DNA from: Muribaculum intestinale
Lineage (GTDB): Bacteria > Bacteroidota > Bacteroidia > Bacteroidales > Muribaculaceae
Direction: 5' to 3'
Assembly (NCBI RefSeq): GCF_002201515.1
Contig: NZ_CP021421.1
Coordinates: 1,984,001 to 2,048,000 of the forward strand
Length of the DNA stretch: 64,000 nt
Shown one piece after another: positions 1-8,908 of this stretch. The notes beneath the pieces were generated by a model that saw nothing but the letters and a program-made list of their open reading frames with translations, was not told the DNA's origin and ran no database searches. Both the position numbers and the translations under genes were made by a program. Within the stretch, counting starts at the first letter, position 1. Each line of letters opens with the position of its first letter.

Positions 1-1626
1 TTTACTTCGGTAAATCCGTCAAGCAAGTATTCTCTGTATCATCCATATGACCGCAACTATGTGTCGGATGCCGCATATACTCCCGAGATGGTTATTCCCG
101 AGAACGCCAAGGTGCGTTTCTGGGCTGTGTTCAATCCAGTGTGGATATACGACGCCAACCTTCAGCTCATAGTTGTTGAGGGCGGAAGCAACGGGACTGT
201 CGTATGGGATGCATTCCGCGTATCGCAGGAGGCTGCTATTGATGATGCAAAATGGACACAATATACTGTAGACCTGTCGGCTTTTGCCGGAAAGACCGTA
301 GAACTCGCATTCCTTTATCAGGGCACATATGGCGAGGCCGTGATGATTGATGACATGGAAATCGTCACAGCCAATACCGGCGATGATGCTGTGGCATCAA
401 TTGTCACAGGCGAGCAGATTGACTTTGTAGACCTTTCGAGAGGTTATCCGGTGGCTTGGGAATGGAGTTTCCCGGGTGCCGAGACTGAGACCTCTGTGGA
501 GCAGAATCCTACTGTTGTTTACAGCAATGCCGGCAGCTATGATGTGACCCTCACAGTCACCAACGAGAAAGGTGAGAAGAATACTGTCACCCGCAAGAAC
601 TTTATCAACGTGCGTGGCATTCCTCCGACGGCAGTAATCGGTGTGCCTGCTCAGGCTTACTATTCTCCTGAGGCCGCATTGGTGGTGCCCGTGGGTGTCG
701 ACCTTACATTCACCGACCTTACAGAAGGAAAGGTTGACAGCCGCGAATGGAAGATAGAGGGGGCCGACATCACAACCTCAGCCGACAAAGAGGTGACATT
801 CCGCTATACACAGGCCGGTGTCTACGATCTCGACCTTACCGTAAAAAATTCGGTAGGAGAGTCCACCACATATCTCTATCAGATAAAGGCCGGGCAGGAG
901 GCTAACGTATGGAACATCGCCGCATCAGAGAATCCCGACCTTACCAGTATCGCTCTTGGATGGTACGGATATTATGGTGGCACCAACTGGCTTGACATGC
1001 CGGCGTTTGCCGAGAAGTTTGCCAAGCCTCTCGCTCCGGCCGAGATATCATCGGTAAATGTCTACTTCGCCAAGGCTACTGTAGCGTCGGCTGATGCTCC
1101 GGTAGTTGTTTCAATAGCCAAGGCCGAGGACGGTCTGCCCGGTGAGGTCATCGCAACTTCACAGCTTAAGGCTTCGGAACTTGTCGACGCCTCTGAGACA
1201 TACAATGATCCTACAGTGTTCATGTTTGAGTCTCCCGTACGTGTCGAGACTGAATTCTTTATTACCATCGGTGAATTCCCCAATGAGGATGGCGACGATA
1301 TCGCCATGTATCTTGCACGCCGCAATATGGGCGACCGCAATACAGCTTTCCATCAGCTTGAGGTACTTGACGACAGCTACCGTCCCACCGGAGAGCGCGA
1401 ATGGGTTGAAAACACCGACGAGGGTGGTATTTCATTTGCCATCTCGCCGCGACTCACCTACATCGGCGGTACATCGGGCATAGATTCTGTCGATGGAGCT
1501 TATGACCCTGAGGCTCCTGCCGAGTACTACAATCTGCAGGGTATCCGCATACCCTCCGACCGTGTGGTGCCGGGTATATATGTAGTGCGCCAGGGCGGCA
1601 CTACAAGAAAGGTACTTGTGAAGTAA
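1..1626 (+). CDS. Secreted PKD-domain protein with choice-of-anchor J domain (5' partial)
   Basis: The frame is open to the left edge of the window, so the true start and signal peptide lie outside it. The visible part begins inside a choice-of-anchor J (cleaved-adhesin-like) beta-sandwich that runs to about nucleotide 370. Two PKD-like domains follow (about 390-620 and 640-880), each with the WEW/REW-type core strand and a YDVTLTV or YDLDLTV end. A region of about 180 residues of unknown fold comes next. The last 45 residues start with SGIDSV, contain YYNLQG and end IYVVRQGGTTRKVLVK. This looks like the C-terminal domain of secreted Bacteroidales proteins, probably a type IX sorting signal. 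The protein is inferred to be an extracellular surface protein; substrate unknown. A strong hairpin follows the stop. Confidence 0.75.
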   Translation, partial: FTSVNPSSKYSLYHPYDRNYVSDAAYTPEMVIPENAKVRFWAVFNPVWIYDANLQLIVVEGGSNGTVVWDAFRVSQEAAIDDAKWTQYTVDLSAFAGKTVELAFLYQGTYGEAVMIDDMEIVTANTGDDAVASIVTGEQIDFVDLSRGYPVAWEWSFPGAETETSVEQNPTVVYSNAGSYDVTLTVTNEKGEKNTVTRKNFINVRGIPPTAVIGVPAQAYYSPEAALVVPVGVDLTFTDLTEGKVDSREWKIEGADITTSADKEVTFRYTQAGVYDLDLTVKNSVGESTTYLYQIKAGQEANVWNIAASENPDLTSIALGWYGYYGGTNWLDMPAFAEKFAKPLAPAEISSVNVYFAKATVASADAPVVVSIAKAEDGLPGEVIATSQLKASELVDASETYNDPTVFMFESPVRVETEFFITIGEFPNEDGDDIAMYLARRNMGDRNTAFHQLEVLDDSYRPTGEREWVENTDEGGISFAISPRLTYIGGTSGIDSVDGAYDPEAPAEYYNLQGIRIPSDRVVPGIYVVRQGGTTRKVLVK

Positions 1627-1650
1627 CGCCAACACTTGGTTCTTGAATAC

Positions 1651-1697
1651 GACGCGCCGCAGTCCGGTCATGGGTTGCGGCGCGTCTCGCATCTTTT
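1651..1697 (+). terminator. Intrinsic terminator of the PKD-protein gene
   Basis: A perfect 11-bp GC-rich stem (GACGCGCCGCA at 1651-1661 with TGCGGCGCGTC at 1676-1686) with a 14-nt loop, followed by a T-rich run, lies 24 nt after the stop codon. It also argues against starting the next gene upstream of it. Confidence 0.8.
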
Positions 1698-1791
1698 TGG
1701 CTCGGTTTTTGTTATCTCTTTTGATGGGACTATTGTGCGGCAGCTGATATTCTGCCTTGGCATATCTCCCGCAAACTACGAAATCATACAT

Positions 1792-4002
1792 ATGGCTACA
1801 ACACCACAACAATATATCCAACGTATTGACAGCTGCATAGGCGAACGCAGACTCAGGGATGCCTTTGTACAGTTACGCGCTTTGGCTGCTCTTGCCTCCG
1901 ACTGGCGCATCACCGAGGATATCGACCGTCTGGAACAGACCTACCGGATGATGCTTGATTATGCGGCAAACGGGCAGTCGGACCCTGGACGTGACGACCT
2001 TTACACCTCGATAGTGGCAGGGATACGCTGTATAGCAGACCGTGCGCGCTATCGTATTGAGCGACGCGATTCACCGACTATGTATTACTCGACATTGCGG
2101 TATGAGGCTCTTCAGAAGGGTGACACCATGCAGGGGCTGCTTGACCGTTATCTGTCGCTGTCCGACCGTCATTCGGCGTTTAATGCCATACTCGGTAGAG
2201 GGGAGGCTGACAAAAAGTCAGATGCCAGGGAGCGTGAGTCTTTGGAGCGGCGTATTTTCATGCGGCTGTGGGTCGCATTCCCGATGTCGGCCGAACTTTC
2301 CTCTCAGCTTAAGGATGTATTTGTATCTGCCGCCTATAGCGATGATTTCAAGTCGTTGCTCATTTCATCCCTGCTGCTCGGACTCCTTGAGCATTACGAC
2401 GAGCGACGTCTGATGCTCTTGCTTGACGTGTATGCATCCAGCCCCTCGGGACGCCTTGCCATGCAGGCTCTGTGCGGAGCTCTCATGGCCATGTATATAT
2501 GTCGGAAATCAGTTGATGTGACACGTCTGAAACCACGGATAGAAGCTCTCCGCGACACCACTGTTTGGACGTCCGATGTGCAAAAGGTATTCATGCAGTT
2601 TATACGCTCGCGCGATACCGACAGAGTATCACATACTATTAATGACGATCTCATACCTCGTCTTAAGAAGTTGCGTCCCGATATGCTTAAACTCGACATG
2701 GATGCATCGTCGATTGACGACCTGCAGGAATTGTTGTCGGACAATCCGGAATGGAACGACATGCTCCGCGACAGCGGGGTGGCCGACAAACTCAAGGAAC
2801 TGATGAAGATGCAGGAGGAGGGTGCCGACGTGATGATGCCTACGTTTGCCCAGTTGAAGACTTTCCCCTTTTTCCACGAACCGGCCAACTGGTTTATGCC
2901 TTTCCGTGCCGACCACACATCGATAACCGACGCTCTCGGCGATGAGGCTGCGAAAATCGGTGGTCTGATTGCCGCCGCACCGTTTCTGTGTGACGGCGAC
3001 AAGTATTCGTTCTGTCTGGCACTGGCTGTAGCTCCGCAGGCTCAGCGGCGTATGATGTTGTCGCAGATAAATCCCGAGGTGCTTTCCGAACTGGAGATGC
3101 GCCAGGCCACTCTTGATGCGTCCGGCGATGCTTCGGCTCGCGACACTGCCGCCGGCAAATATGTGCAGGGGTTATATCGATTCTTCAAGCTGTTTCGGCG
3201 CAAGGGGGAGTTTGCCGATCCGTTTGCCCGTCCGCTCAATCTGCTTGCATTGCCGTTGCTTGAGAAAGATCTACATTCGCCCGAGACACTGAGTGCGGTG
3301 GGCGAGTTTTACTTCCAGCGCGGATATTATGAGGATGCAGCAGAAGTGTTGGAGATGCGTGTCGGCTCAGGCCCTGTCGATGCCCAGATGTTTCAGAAAC
3401 TTGGCTATGCCTATCAGCAGACCGGTAGGCTGGATGAGGCTCTCCGCAATTATTCGCAGGCCGAGCTGCTCAATGCCGATAGCCTGTGGACACGTCGCCG
3501 GCTTGGCGCCGTGTGCCGTCTGCTCGGTCGCACGGAGGAAGCCCTCGAGCATTTCCGCATTGCCGAGAAGGCCCGTCCCGACGATGCCTCGATTGCGCTC
3601 AACATCGGACACTGTCTTGTGGAGCTCGGTCGCCACAAGGAGGCCCTCAACTATTTCTTCAAGGCAGAATTCATGGGTAAGAAACCGGAGCGTGCGGTGC
3701 GTCCTTTGGCCTGGGCACTGCTCCTTACGGGCGACACTGCCCGTGCCCGTGAATATTATTCGCGCCTCATCGCTTCACTGCCCACCTATGCCGACTATCT
3801 CAATGCCGGATACGCTGCCATGCTCGACAATGACATGCCCGAGGCTATCAGGCTTTTCTCTATGTCGGCCGACAGTTTCGACGGCGATTTTACCGGATGG
3901 CTCGACCGTTTCCGCTCCTCGCTTCCCTCTCTCTACCCCCTTGGCTTCGACCCGCTGCTTCCGCCTCTCATTGTTGACACACTCCTCTACCGTCATTCGT
4001 AA
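1792..4002 (+). CDS. Large TPR-repeat protein, cytoplasmic
   Basis: A protein of 736 residues beginning MATTPQQYIQRID. An upstream in-frame start at 1636 would place the terminator hairpin inside the gene, so ATG 1792 is chosen. No signal peptide or membrane segment is visible. The N-terminal two thirds are alpha-helical without a family I recognise. The C-terminal third (about residues 490-720) contains several TPR units with the usual G-Y-Y-A/E pattern, such as GYAYQQTGRLDEALRNYSQA and IGHCLVELGRHKEALNYFFK. TPR domains scaffold protein complexes; partner and process are unknown. It is a single gene between two terminators. Confidence 0.75.
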   Translation: MATTPQQYIQRIDSCIGERRLRDAFVQLRALAALASDWRITEDIDRLEQTYRMMLDYAANGQSDPGRDDLYTSIVAGIRCIADRARYRIERRDSPTMYYSTLRYEALQKGDTMQGLLDRYLSLSDRHSAFNAILGRGEADKKSDARERESLERRIFMRLWVAFPMSAELSSQLKDVFVSAAYSDDFKSLLISSLLLGLLEHYDERRLMLLLDVYASSPSGRLAMQALCGALMAMYICRKSVDVTRLKPRIEALRDTTVWTSDVQKVFMQFIRSRDTDRVSHTINDDLIPRLKKLRPDMLKLDMDASSIDDLQELLSDNPEWNDMLRDSGVADKLKELMKMQEEGADVMMPTFAQLKTFPFFHEPANWFMPFRADHTSITDALGDEAAKIGGLIAAAPFLCDGDKYSFCLALAVAPQAQRRMMLSQINPEVLSELEMRQATLDASGDASARDTAAGKYVQGLYRFFKLFRRKGEFADPFARPLNLLALPLLEKDLHSPETLSAVGEFYFQRGYYEDAAEVLEMRVGSGPVDAQMFQKLGYAYQQTGRLDEALRNYSQAELLNADSLWTRRRLGAVCRLLGRTEEALEHFRIAEKARPDDASIALNIGHCLVELGRHKEALNYFFKAEFMGKKPERAVRPLAWALLLTGDTARAREYYSRLIASLPTYADYLNAGYAAMLDNDMPEAIRLFSMSADSFDGDFTGWLDRFRSSLPSLYPLGFDPLLPPLIVDTLLYRHS

Positions 4003-4050
4003 TTTCGGGAGACATTGCAGAATTAAAATAAATTTTCTACGTTAGATAAT

Positions 4051-4079
4051 AAAAACGGGGCATGAGTGTCCCGTTTTTT
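4051..4079 (+). terminator. Intrinsic terminator after the TPR gene
   Basis: AAAAACGGG (4051-4059) pairs with CCCGTTTTT (4070-4078) around a 10-nt loop. The A/T arms make it able to work in both directions. Confidence 0.75.
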
Positions 4080-4081
4080 AT

Positions 4082-4089
4082 TATCTTTG
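4082..4089 (+). promoter_or_regulatory. -7 promoter box for the aminopeptidase gene
   Basis: TATCTTTG followed by C matches the Bacteroidetes -7 consensus TAnnTTTG and lies 38 nt before the ATG at 4128. No good TTTG is seen at the -33 position, which is occupied by the preceding terminator. Confidence 0.55.
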
Positions 4090-4127
4090 CATAGTTTACC
4101 GTTAATGAAAGATATATATATAATATA

Positions 4128-5501
4128 ATGTTCAGCAAAGAAACATATACAGAACGGCGCCGCAGACTTGCCGAAAAGGTGGGCGGCGGGCTGATACTGC
4201 TGCTTGGCAATGATGAGTCGGGCCGCAATTTCGAGGATGCGCCTTATCCTTATCGTCAGGATTCGACATTTCTCTATTATTTCGGACTACCATATGCAGG
4301 GCTTAACGCAGTAATCGATGCCGACAGCGGCGAGTCGATACTGTTTGGCGATGAGCTGTCGATTGACCATATAGTGTGGATGGGAACACAGCCTACGCTC
4401 CATGAGAAGGCCCATAATGTGGGTGTGGAGCATGTAATGACTTCCGACAGTCTGCGCGGTGTGCTTGACGCTGCGCGCAAGGCCGGGCGGACGATACATA
4501 CGCTGCCGGAATACCGGTCGGAGCATACATTAAAGCTGTGGCGTCTGCTCGACCTTAAGCCCGGTGACCATAAGGCGTCGGTAGACCTTATACGTGCCAT
4601 AGTGGATCAGCGTAACCATAAGAGCGATGAGGAAATCGAGGAGATAGAACGTGCCTGCAATGTGACCGCCGACATGCATATCGAGGCTATACGCTGTGTG
4701 CGCCCCGGCATGTATGAGTATGAGGTGATGGCAGCGCTTGAGAGAGTGGCTGCAGCCAACAATTGTACGCTGTCGTTCAACACCATATGTACCATCAACG
4801 GGCAGACTCTGCATAATCCCTATCATGGTAATCTGATAAAGCCCGGCGACATGGTGCTGGTGGATGCCGGCGCCGAGACCCAGATGGGCTATGCCGGAGA
4901 TATGACTTCGACCATACCGGCCGACCGCAGGTTTACCCCGCGTCAGAAAGCGGTGTACGACGTGCAGGTGGCCGCACATCAGGCTGCGGTGGAGATGCTG
5001 CGTCCTGGAGTGCCGTTTATCGATGTACACAACCGTGCGGCTGAGGTCGTGGCGCAGGGGATGAGAGAGCTTGGAATGCTGAGTTGTTCTGCGCAGGATG
5101 CCGTTGAAAGCGGTGCATATGCGCTGTTTTTCCAGACCGGTCTCGGGCATCTTATGGGACTTGACGATCATGATATGGAAAATCTCGGCGAGGTGTGGGT
5201 AGGCTACGACGGAAAGCCGAAGTCGACACAGTTTGGCCGCAAGTCGTTGCGTCTGGCTCGTCCGCTTGAGCCTGGCATGGTGCATACCATCGAGCCCGGG
5301 GTATATTTTATTCCTGAACTTATCGACCTCTGGAAGAAGGAGGGCCGGTTTGCCGACCAGATAGTCTACTCCGAGGTAGAGAAATGGCGCGACTGGGGCG
5401 GTGTGCGAAACGAGGAGGATTTCCTCATTACCGATACCGGTGCCCGCCGTCTTGGCAAGAAAATCCCTCTTACAACCGATGAGGTCGAGGCGATGAGATA
5501 A
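4128..5501 (+). CDS. pepP: Xaa-Pro aminopeptidase (M24B, aminopeptidase P family)
   Basis: This 457-residue enzyme should remove the N-terminal residue from peptides whose second residue is proline, in the cytoplasm. The N-terminal creatinase-like domain (about 1-170, starting with the RRRRLAEKV region typical of aminopeptidase P) precedes the pita-bread metallopeptidase domain. The dinuclear metal ligands are recognisable in order: Asp in VLVDAG, Asp in YAGDMTST, His in GLGHLMG, Glu in TIEPGVYF and Glu in GVRNEEDF. Length is normal for the family. It is a single gene with its own -7 box, followed by the MITE-like element. It fits with the S9 peptidase and CstA peptide transporter in the same window as part of peptide use, though they are not co-transcribed. 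Confidence 0.9.
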   Translation: MFSKETYTERRRRLAEKVGGGLILLLGNDESGRNFEDAPYPYRQDSTFLYYFGLPYAGLNAVIDADSGESILFGDELSIDHIVWMGTQPTLHEKAHNVGVEHVMTSDSLRGVLDAARKAGRTIHTLPEYRSEHTLKLWRLLDLKPGDHKASVDLIRAIVDQRNHKSDEEIEEIERACNVTADMHIEAIRCVRPGMYEYEVMAALERVAAANNCTLSFNTICTINGQTLHNPYHGNLIKPGDMVLVDAGAETQMGYAGDMTSTIPADRRFTPRQKAVYDVQVAAHQAAVEMLRPGVPFIDVHNRAAEVVAQGMRELGMLSCSAQDAVESGAYALFFQTGLGHLMGLDDHDMENLGEVWVGYDGKPKSTQFGRKSLRLARPLEPGMVHTIEPGVYFIPELIDLWKKEGRFADQIVYSEVEKWRDWGGVRNEEDFLITDTGARRLGKKIPLTTDEVEAMR

Positions 5502-5559
5502 ATTTGACACTCTCTTAGGCTCTGTTCCCCGGTGTTGACAGATACTGGGGAGCGGGAGT

Positions 5560-5917
5560 TTAAGAGCTTGTTTAATAATAAATGTTGCCGTTAGGGTCGT
5601 ATAGCTTGAGTCGATTTTCGACATGTGACGAAGGAGTGTACTTTATGTACATGACTGAGGAGCAAGGCGAAAAGCTGCCAAGATATACGAGACAAAAGGT
5701 AACTTTATTACCTAATACAATCTCTTGCCTGCTTGTAAGATAAATGCAAAAATATATCAACGATATAACACAAATTACCTCCTGTCGGTCATTCGCCGGC
5801 ATATTTCCGCCCGTTCTTCGGTCGTTATGGGACCCCATAACTCCCTCATCACAAGCGAAAATCTGCTCGCCGACTGACCGCCCTGACGGTAACATTTATT
5901 ATTAAACAAGCTCTTAA
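5560..5917. mobile_element. MITE-like element with 37-nt terminal inverted repeats
   Basis: The left end (5560-5596) and the reverse complement of the right end (5881-5917) match at 35 of 37 positions; the first 27 are identical, beginning TTAAGAGCTTGTTTAATAAT. The element is 358 bp, has no transposase, and sits alone between two genes. TTAA occurs at both tips, so a TTAA (or TA) target duplication is possible, but TTAA is itself a palindrome and cannot be told from the repeat end. The interior carries several small open frames on the - strand. This is a non-autonomous element or a deletion remnant of an insertion sequence; IS5-like ends are a guess. It fills most of the 515-bp gap between pepP and cstA. 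Confidence 0.75.
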
Positions 5918-5919
5918 TG

Positions 5920-5962
5920 TGGAGATGTACGGGTATGTCAGAGGTATTGTACCGTATCTCCA
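5920..5962 (+). other. Hairpin upstream of cstA
   Basis: TGGAGAT and ACGG (5920-5926, 5929-5932) pair with CCGT and ATCTCCA (5952-5962), giving an 11-bp stem with a 2-nt bulge. It lies just beyond the MITE-like element and 54 nt before cstA. It could be the terminator of the upstream unit displaced by the insertion, or a leader structure of cstA; no T-run follows. Confidence 0.4.
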
Positions 5963-6016
5963 TATGCAACCGGTTGATTTGTATATGTATGTTGTAAAGA
6001 ATAATAGACTATTTCC

Positions 6017-7459
6017 ATGATTACATTTCTTTTGTGTCTGTCTGCGTTGATTGGAGCGTATTTTGTTTATGGAAAATATCTTGACCGACAGGCAGGTATT
6101 GACAGAGAGAAGCCGACTCCGGCTCGGCGTATGGCCGACGGTGTGGACTATATACGTATGCCACGCTGGCGTACTTTTCTGATTCAGCTCCTCAATATAG
6201 CCGGAACCGGACCTATATTCGGTGCCATACTTGGCGCGTGTTTCGGTCCGGTGGCTTTCATCTGGATTACTCTCGGCGGAATATTTTTCGGCGCTATGCA
6301 CGACTATATGTCGGGGATGATGATTGTAAGAGGGGACGGGCGTAGTCTGCCCGAAATCATAGGAAGGTATCTCGGACCCGGAGTGCGGGATTTCGTGCGC
6401 GTATTCTCGATATTCCTGATGGTGCTGGTCGGCGCGGTGTTTCTGCTCAGTCCGGCGCAGTTGTTGGGTACTCTTGTCCCTTCTGTGCCACAGACATGGT
6501 GGGTAGGCATAATCCTGGTGTATTATGTAGTGGCTACCATGTTGCCGGTCGATAAGGTGATAGGCAAACTGTATCCTATATTCGGGGCCGCGCTTATAAT
6601 GATGGCTCTCGGATTGCTCGGTGCTCTGCTTGTAGGGGACTATGGCATACCGGAGATGACCACATTTCACAATTATCAGCTCGATCCGCATGCTTTGCCG
6701 ATAATCCCGGCTATGTTTATCACAATAGCGTGTGGGGCGATTTCCGGCTTCCATGCTACGCAGTCGCCTATGATGGCGCGCTGTGTTGGGAATGAAAAAG
6801 AGTGCAGAATGGTATTTTACGGAGCCATGATTTCCGAGAGTGTCATTGCGCTTATATGGGCGGCAGTGGCAATGGCTTTCTTCGGGGGAGCCGGTTCCCT
6901 GAGCCGGATTATGGCGGAGAACGGCAATAATCCGGCTTGGGCGGTCGATGTGACTTCGCGCGGTACACTCGGTGCGATCGGCAGTGTGCTCGCTATGCTC
7001 GGTGTAGTGGCTGCGCCCATCACATCGGGTGATACGGCTTTTCGTTCGGCACGCCTGATGATTGCCGATATATTCAATATCGACCAGCGGCCTCTTGTCA
7101 GGCGCTTTATGATTTGCCTGCCATTGTTTGCAGTAGGATTCGGCATAACTTTGGTCGACTTCGGTGTATTGTGGCGTTACTTCGCATGGGCCAACCAGAC
7201 ACTCGGCACTATAGTACTGTGGAGTATAGTGGTATGGCTTGCGTCGAGAGGTCGTAATTATGTAGTCGCCATGGTGCCTGCGGTCTGCATGACATATGTC
7301 ATCACCTCGTTTATGTTTATCGGTGAGCAGTTCTTAGGTATGCAGAACCGGGTGGCGGCTTATGCGCTGGCCGGAGTGGCCACCTTGCTGATTGCCGCGG
7401 TGGTGATAAAGCGGATTCTCCCTTATCTGTCGAAAAAACGAGACCTTATAGTTGATTGA
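6017..7459 (+). CDS. cstA: CstA-family peptide/pyruvate transporter
   Basis: This is a polytopic inner-membrane protein of 480 residues. It shows the conserved N-terminal motifs of the carbon-starvation protein family, such as FVYGKYLDRQ, a DGVDY motif and GTGPIFGAILGACFGP, and at least 12 hydrophobic segments. CstA proteins import peptides or pyruvate under nutrient limitation. The length is that of the short CstA group, shorter than the roughly 700-residue E. coli protein. No dedicated regulator is next to it. It converges with ndh, with only 23 bp between stops. The start is the first ATG after a hairpin and T-rich leader; no convincing promoter is seen. Confidence 0.88.
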   Translation: MITFLLCLSALIGAYFVYGKYLDRQAGIDREKPTPARRMADGVDYIRMPRWRTFLIQLLNIAGTGPIFGAILGACFGPVAFIWITLGGIFFGAMHDYMSGMMIVRGDGRSLPEIIGRYLGPGVRDFVRVFSIFLMVLVGAVFLLSPAQLLGTLVPSVPQTWWVGIILVYYVVATMLPVDKVIGKLYPIFGAALIMMALGLLGALLVGDYGIPEMTTFHNYQLDPHALPIIPAMFITIACGAISGFHATQSPMMARCVGNEKECRMVFYGAMISESVIALIWAAVAMAFFGGAGSLSRIMAENGNNPAWAVDVTSRGTLGAIGSVLAMLGVVAAPITSGDTAFRSARLMIADIFNIDQRPLVRRFMICLPLFAVGFGITLVDFGVLWRYFAWANQTLGTIVLWSIVVWLASRGRNYVVAMVPAVCMTYVITSFMFIGEQFLGMQNRVAAYALAGVATLLIAAVVIKRILPYLSKKRDLIVD

Positions 7460-7482
7460 CAGAGATATATGGTGAAGGTGGC

Positions 7483-8766
7483 TCAGGATTCTCCCCATCG
7501 GTGGCGCAGCGGGTATCTCTCGGGGTGTATTAGCAGGCGCAGTGAGGTCGGATAGGTGAAGTAGGCCCAGATCCAGTTGACAAGCACAGCTACTTTGTTG
7601 CGCATGCCAAGAATCGATATTAGATGCACGAACATCCATGCCATCCATGCCGGCCATCCTTTCAGGTGCAAGCGTTTCAAATCGGCTACAGCCCGGCCTC
7701 GGCCTATTGTTGCCATAGAGCCTTTGTCGTGGTAGCTGAATGTGCGATGCCAGGAATGTCGGTTGAGGTTGTGGGCAAGTGTGCGGGCTTGCTGTATGGC
7801 TACTTGCGCAAGTTGCGGACATCCACGGGGATTGTCGGATGTGGCGTGCAGCGAGATATCACCGATGGCCATTATATCATCGCCAAACCCTATGGCTCGG
7901 TTGAATTCGTCGACAAGTATGCGTCCGCCGTGGCCTAAGGAAAATGGGGTGCCGGTAGTATTGAACGTCGCAGCTGTAACTCCGGCTGTCCAGATAACCA
8001 TTTCGGAATATATTGATTCTCCGTCGGCAAAGGTCAAGGTGTTGTCGCTGTAGCTTTTCATCTGGCGCCCGAGTTGCACGTCGACCATCAGATGGCGCAA
8101 TGCTTCGAGTGCATATGCCGATGCTTCGTTGCTCATTGTCTGCAACAATCGGTCAGAGCCTTCAGCCAGAGTGATTGTCATTTCGTCGGGGTTGATTGTA
8201 GGGTACTCCCTTTTTAAGAGGAAGCGCTTCATCTCTCCAAGCGCGCCGGCAATCTCAACACCTGTAGGGCCGCCTCCGATTACAGTGAAGCTGAGCAGAC
8301 GCCGGCGCTTGTCGGCATCGTGGCATATGGCGGCCCGCTCAAATCGGTCGAGAATCTCATTGCGGCAACGCAGGGCTTCGGATGTGCGCTTTATCGTGAA
8401 AACGTATTTGTCGAGGTCGGCCATGCCAAAGAAGTTGTTGCGTGTGCCGGCTGCAATGACAAGCCTGTCATATGATATAGTCTCGTATTGGGTTGTGACA
8501 GTCTTTTTGTCCGTATCGATGCTTTTTACTTCGCCAAAATGGTATTCTGGCAGAGGTTTGAGTTTGCGCATCTCTCTGCGGAACGGGAAAGCTATGCTTG
8601 CCGGGTCGAGGCCCGCCGATGCAATCTGATAGAATAGGGGAGGAAAACTATGATAGTTGTTGCTGTCGATAAGAACCACATCGTATAGTCGCCGATTGAT
8701 GTGCTTTACAAGGTATATTCCGGCAAAGCCGCCTCCGACAACCACTAATTTTTGTTTCACACACAT
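7483..8766 (-). CDS. ndh: Type II NADH dehydrogenase (NDH-2)
   Basis: This 427-residue FAD-dependent oxidoreductase should oxidise NADH and reduce quinone at the membrane without pumping protons. The N-terminus has the FAD-binding Rossmann motif VVVGGGFAG, and a second dinucleotide motif, FTVIGGGPTGVEIAGAL, lies near residue 165. A conserved AIGD motif (FAD contact) lies near residue 300. The C-terminal region carries hydrophobic stretches, including GWPAWMAWMFVHLISILG, that match the membrane-anchoring end of NDH-2. It is divergent from the TPR gene at 8909. It is a single gene. Confidence 0.9.
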   Translation of the reverse strand: MCVKQKLVVVGGGFAGIYLVKHINRRLYDVVLIDSNNYHSFPPLFYQIASAGLDPASIAFPFRREMRKLKPLPEYHFGEVKSIDTDKKTVTTQYETISYDRLVIAAGTRNNFFGMADLDKYVFTIKRTSEALRCRNEILDRFERAAICHDADKRRRLLSFTVIGGGPTGVEIAGALGEMKRFLLKREYPTINPDEMTITLAEGSDRLLQTMSNEASAYALEALRHLMVDVQLGRQMKSYSDNTLTFADGESIYSEMVIWTAGVTAATFNTTGTPFSLGHGGRILVDEFNRAIGFGDDIMAIGDISLHATSDNPRGCPQLAQVAIQQARTLAHNLNRHSWHRTFSYHDKGSMATIGRGRAVADLKRLHLKGWPAWMAWMFVHLISILGMRNKVAVLVNWIWAYFTYPTSLRLLIHPERYPLRHRWGES

Positions 8767-8908
8767 GATGTAATTGTTATTTTTATCTAAATTGTCTCAT
8801 TTTCTAACTTTATCACGTAACTTTACACGGAAATGGAGGTCTGAAACAGTATCGCCGTTTTGCCGTGCCGGCATATGTCATCCGGCAGGATTACCGCATT
8901 TTGTCGCA

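Noticed and set aside
1636..1791. Upstream extension of the TPR protein
   Set aside because: It would include the terminator hairpin of the previous gene and has no protein features.
4530..5624. 364-residue - strand frame across pepP
   Set aside because: It is antisense to a well supported M24 peptidase and has no recognisable domain.
5572..5895. 107-residue - strand frame that starts and ends in the two inverted repeats of the MITE-like element
   Set aside because: The fit to the ends is striking, but there is no known domain and another frame overlaps with equally protein-like text; kept only as part of the element.
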